From CBDVAK01 sp965371945 (lineage in GTDB: Bacteria; Pseudomonadota; Gammaproteobacteria; Competibacterales; JAHEDQ01), in contig CBDVAK010000045.1 in assembly GCA_965371945.1 (NCBI GenBank), positions 1 to 16,173 of the forward strand: a stretch of 16,173 nucleotides of DNA, read 5' to 3'. Positions 14,149 through 16,173 of the stretch are shown in pieces. The position numbers and the translations under genes were made by a program. Numbering within the stretch: the stretch's first letter is position 1; each line of letters starts with the position of its first letter. Under the pieces are notes generated by a model that did not search any database, was not told where the DNA came from, and was given only the letters and a program-made list of their open reading frames with translations.

Positions 14149-14171
14149 GCGGGTCGGCAATGCCGACCCGC
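14149..14171 (+). terminator. GC-rich hairpin between amidase and DppD-like genes
   Basis: Perfect 10-bp arms GCGGGTCGGC (14149-14158) and GCCGACCCGC (14162-14171) enclose a 3-nt loop, 12 bp after the amidase stop. The following sequence CTGTTTGCG has only three T in a row, so it is a weak intrinsic terminator at best. It lies within an otherwise continuous operon, where it could reduce read-through to the ATPase genes or protect the upstream mRNA from 3' degradation. Confidence 0.6.
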
Positions 14172-14191
14172 CTGTTTGCGCCGACCTGCCG

Positions 14192-15154
14192 ATGACACTG
14201 CTTTCGATTGAAAAACTTTGCGTCAGCTTCGCCACCGAGTCGGGGCGTTTACAGGTAGTCGAGGATCTGTCACTCGATGTTGCCGCCGGCGAGGCCGTAG
14301 GCCTGGTCGGCGAGTCCGGTTGCGGCAAGAGCGTAACTGCGATGTCCATAGTCAAGCTACTGCCCTCACCTCCAAGTTTCATCGATGGCGGAAGCGTGCG
14401 CCTGAACGGGCAGGAACTGACTACGCTCACCGAGCGGCAGTTGCGTGCGCTTCGCGGTGACCGCATCGGGGTGATCTTCCAGGAGCCGATGACCAGCCTG
14501 AACCCGACGTTCACGGTCGGCTACCAGTTGATCGAAGCACTCCGCCTGCACCGTCGCGTGGGCTACGAAGCCGCCCGTTCCAAAGCCCTGGAGCGGTTGC
14601 AGCTGGTTGGGGTAAGCGTCCCCGAAAGACGCCTTGAACAGTTCCCGCATGAGCTGTCCGGTGGCCTGCGTCAACGGGTTGTGATTGCGATGGCGCTGAT
14701 GTGCGACCCGGTATTGCTGATCGCCGATGAGCCAACCACCGCGCTGGATGTCACCATCCAGGCGCAGGTACTGGAGCTGCTTGCGACGCTGCGTGACGAG
14801 CTCGGCATGGCAATGCTGGTCATCACGCACGATCTTGGTGTTGTCGCCGAATTCTGTCAGCGCGTGGTGGTCATGTACGCGGGCCGGGTCGTAGAAAGCG
14901 CCGATGTACACACTCTGTTCGCTGCCCCCCGCCATCCCTACACCCGCGGTCTGATGCAATCCATACCCAGCCTCAGCTCCAGCAAGGGGCGGCTGCCAAC
15001 CATTCCCGGCATGGTCCCGGAGATCGGCCAACGCCCGGCAGGGTGCTATTTCTCGACTCGCTGCGGCAAGGTCAGATCACGCTGCCGCAAAGAGCGGCCT
15101 CGGCTGGAGGGCAACGGGTCACACCGTTACGCCTGCTGGTATCCAAACACATGA
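14192..15154 (+). CDS. Peptide/nickel-type ABC transporter ATPase, DppD-like
   Basis: This 320-residue ATPase carries every nucleotide-binding motif: Walker A GESGCGKS (40-47), Q-loop FQEPMTSLNP (96-105), signature LSGGLRQR (155-162), Walker B LLIADEPT (175-182) and H-loop His213 in ITHD. The C-terminal oligopeptide/dipeptide extension is present, with HPYTRGLMQSIP and a Cys-containing stretch GCYFSTRCGKVRSRC that in the family can bind an iron-sulfur cluster. It is a half of the ATP-hydrolysing pair with the DppF-like protein. The ATG at 14192 lacks a clear Shine-Dalgarno sequence; it lies 55 bp after the amidase stop, beyond the hairpin. The stop overlaps the next gene as ATGA. Confidence 0.92.
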   Translation: MTLLSIEKLCVSFATESGRLQVVEDLSLDVAAGEAVGLVGESGCGKSVTAMSIVKLLPSPPSFIDGGSVRLNGQELTTLTERQLRALRGDRIGVIFQEPMTSLNPTFTVGYQLIEALRLHRRVGYEAARSKALERLQLVGVSVPERRLEQFPHELSGGLRQRVVIAMALMCDPVLLIADEPTTALDVTIQAQVLELLATLRDELGMAMLVITHDLGVVAEFCQRVVVMYAGRVVESADVHTLFAAPRHPYTRGLMQSIPSLSSSKGRLPTIPGMVPEIGQRPAGCYFSTRCGKVRSRCRKERPRLEGNGSHRYACWYPNT

Positions 15155-16113
15155 CGCCACTGCTGGAGGTTCGCAACCTTTCCAAGACGTTCCCGGTCGA
15201 TGGCGGGCGGGCGCACATCCACGCGGTCAGCGAAGTGAACCTGTCTCTGGAAACAGGCGAGGTGATCGGTATCGTCGGCGAGAGCGGCTGCGGCAAGTCG
15301 ACCCTGGCACGGCTGGTACTAAGGCTGCTGCAGCCAACTCAGGGCAGCATCGCCTTCAGCGGCAGGGACCTTCTCGCGCTTGGTACCAGGGAAATGCGCA
15401 ACGCTCGACGCCACATGCAAATGGTGTTTCAAGACCCGTTCGCCTCGCTCGATTCGCGCCAAAAGGTCGGTGCGATCCTTGAAGAACCCCTGCTGATCCA
15501 CAAAGTCGGGACGCGTGCCCAACGTCGCGCCCGGGTGTTCGAGCTGCTGGAACATGTGGGTCTGCCGGGGGACGCCTGCGAACGCTACCCGCACGAGTTT
15601 TCCGGTGGGCAACGGCAACGCATCAACATCGCCCGAGCGCTGGCCCTGAGCCCGCGACTGATCGTAGCCGACGAGCCGGTTTCGGCCCTGGATATGTCGA
15701 TACAGTCACAGATTCTGAACCTGCTCGAAGATCTGAAGAGCGAATTCGGCCTCTCGTACCTGTTCATATCGCATGACCTTGCGGTTATCCGCCATATCAG
15801 CAACAAGGTGGCGGTGATGTACCTTGGCAGGATCGTGGAGTTCGCCGATAGCGAAACTCTGTTCACCACGCCTGCGCACCCCTACACGCAAGCATTGTTA
15901 TCCGCAATCCCGAACCCCGACCCAAGGGTACGGCGCGAACGCGTCGTATTGAAAGGCGACGTGCCCAGCCCCGAGGACCCTCCAACCGGCTGCGCGTTTC
16001 ATCCGAGATGCCCACAGGTGATGGATGAGTGTGCGACGCGGCAACCCCTGTCACATAATCTCGGTGGAACAGCGGGGAGCCACCGGGTTGTGAGTTGTCA
16101 CCTGTACGGATGA
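15151..16113 (+). CDS. Peptide/nickel-type ABC transporter ATPase, DppF-like
   Basis: This 320-residue ATPase pairs with the DppD-like subunit. Motifs are Walker A GESGCGKS (43-50), Q-loop VFQDPFASLDSRQ (92-104), signature FSGGQRQR (150-157), Walker B LIVADEPVSALD (170-181) and H-loop His208 in ISHD. The C-terminal extension contains HPYTQALLSAIPNPDP and GCAFHPRCPQVMDEC, the family's Cys-rich pattern. Start ATG 15151 overlaps the DppD-like stop as ATGA; the frame is open upstream but family homology starts at MTPLLEVRNLSKTF. It completes a full importer: two permeases, two ATPases and one binding protein. No further complete gene follows before the window end. Confidence 0.92.
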   Translation: MTPLLEVRNLSKTFPVDGGRAHIHAVSEVNLSLETGEVIGIVGESGCGKSTLARLVLRLLQPTQGSIAFSGRDLLALGTREMRNARRHMQMVFQDPFASLDSRQKVGAILEEPLLIHKVGTRAQRRARVFELLEHVGLPGDACERYPHEFSGGQRQRINIARALALSPRLIVADEPVSALDMSIQSQILNLLEDLKSEFGLSYLFISHDLAVIRHISNKVAVMYLGRIVEFADSETLFTTPAHPYTQALLSAIPNPDPRVRRERVVLKGDVPSPEDPPTGCAFHPRCPQVMDECATRQPLSHNLGGTAGSHRVVSCHLYG

Positions 16114-16173
16114 TGAGTTCCTGGTTGGAGAATCCCGTGATCTGCGCAGCGGTGCCACGATCGACTTTGTAAC

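Noticed and set aside
16113..16172. A 19-codon ORF beginning at the ATG that overlaps the DppF-like stop
   Set aside because: Too short and without recognisable content; an overlapping frame (DDEFLVGESRDLRSGATIDF) reads protein-like but has no start codon before the window edge.

Overview
The window looks like chromosomal DNA of an environmental gammaproteobacterium. The main supports are the GC-rich coding sequence, the DUF3379-type anti-sigma protein beside an ECF sigma factor, and GGGGAC-type palindromes of the kind linked to REP-associated transposases. Genus cannot be fixed from the sequence alone. No rRNA, tRNA, CRISPR array, integron integrase or complete insertion sequence was seen.

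Region 1 (1-5714) is ordinary chromosomal sequence. A minus-strand AEC-family carrier is separated by a long perfect palindrome from a plus-strand operon. That operon encodes a small exported coiled-coil protein, a DoxX/DoxD membrane protein, an ECF sigma factor and a zinc-finger DUF3379 anti-sigma factor; the last two overlap by ATGA. Convergent to it is a minus-strand pair: a maleate-isomerase/EutA-like protein of the Asp/Glu racemase superfamily, followed by a YdcZ-type small DMT permease. A lone lipoprotein gene follows.

Region 2 (about 5715-8540) is accessory and partly decayed. After about 600 bp with no convincing gene come two units with the layout of integron gene cassettes. The first holds a DUF1059 gene and ends in a well-formed attC site at 6649-6736. 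The second holds an antitoxin and a toxin start that stops after 30 codons, and it is bounded by a 14-bp inverted repeat. No integrase is visible, so this would be an orphan cassette cluster (CALIN-like). Beside it, on the minus strand, lies a broken fragment closely similar at DNA level to the intact EutA-like gene of region 1. An unrecognised 345-residue protein follows, whose C-terminal part holds seven Trp and three Cys in 17 residues.

Region 3 (8591-16113) is a catabolic and transport locus. A minus-strand dimethylarginine dimethylaminohydrolase (DDAH) with all catalytic residues faces a tightly packed plus-strand operon. In order the operon holds a small ORF, a DppC-like permease, a DppB-like permease, a family-5 substrate-binding protein, an acetamidase/formamidase, a DppD-like ATPase and a DppF-like ATPase. 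Start/stop overlaps join most of these genes. My inference is that the transporter imports a peptide-like or guanidino/amide nitrogen compound, which DDAH and the amidase degrade to release nitrogen; the substrate itself is not visible in the sequence.
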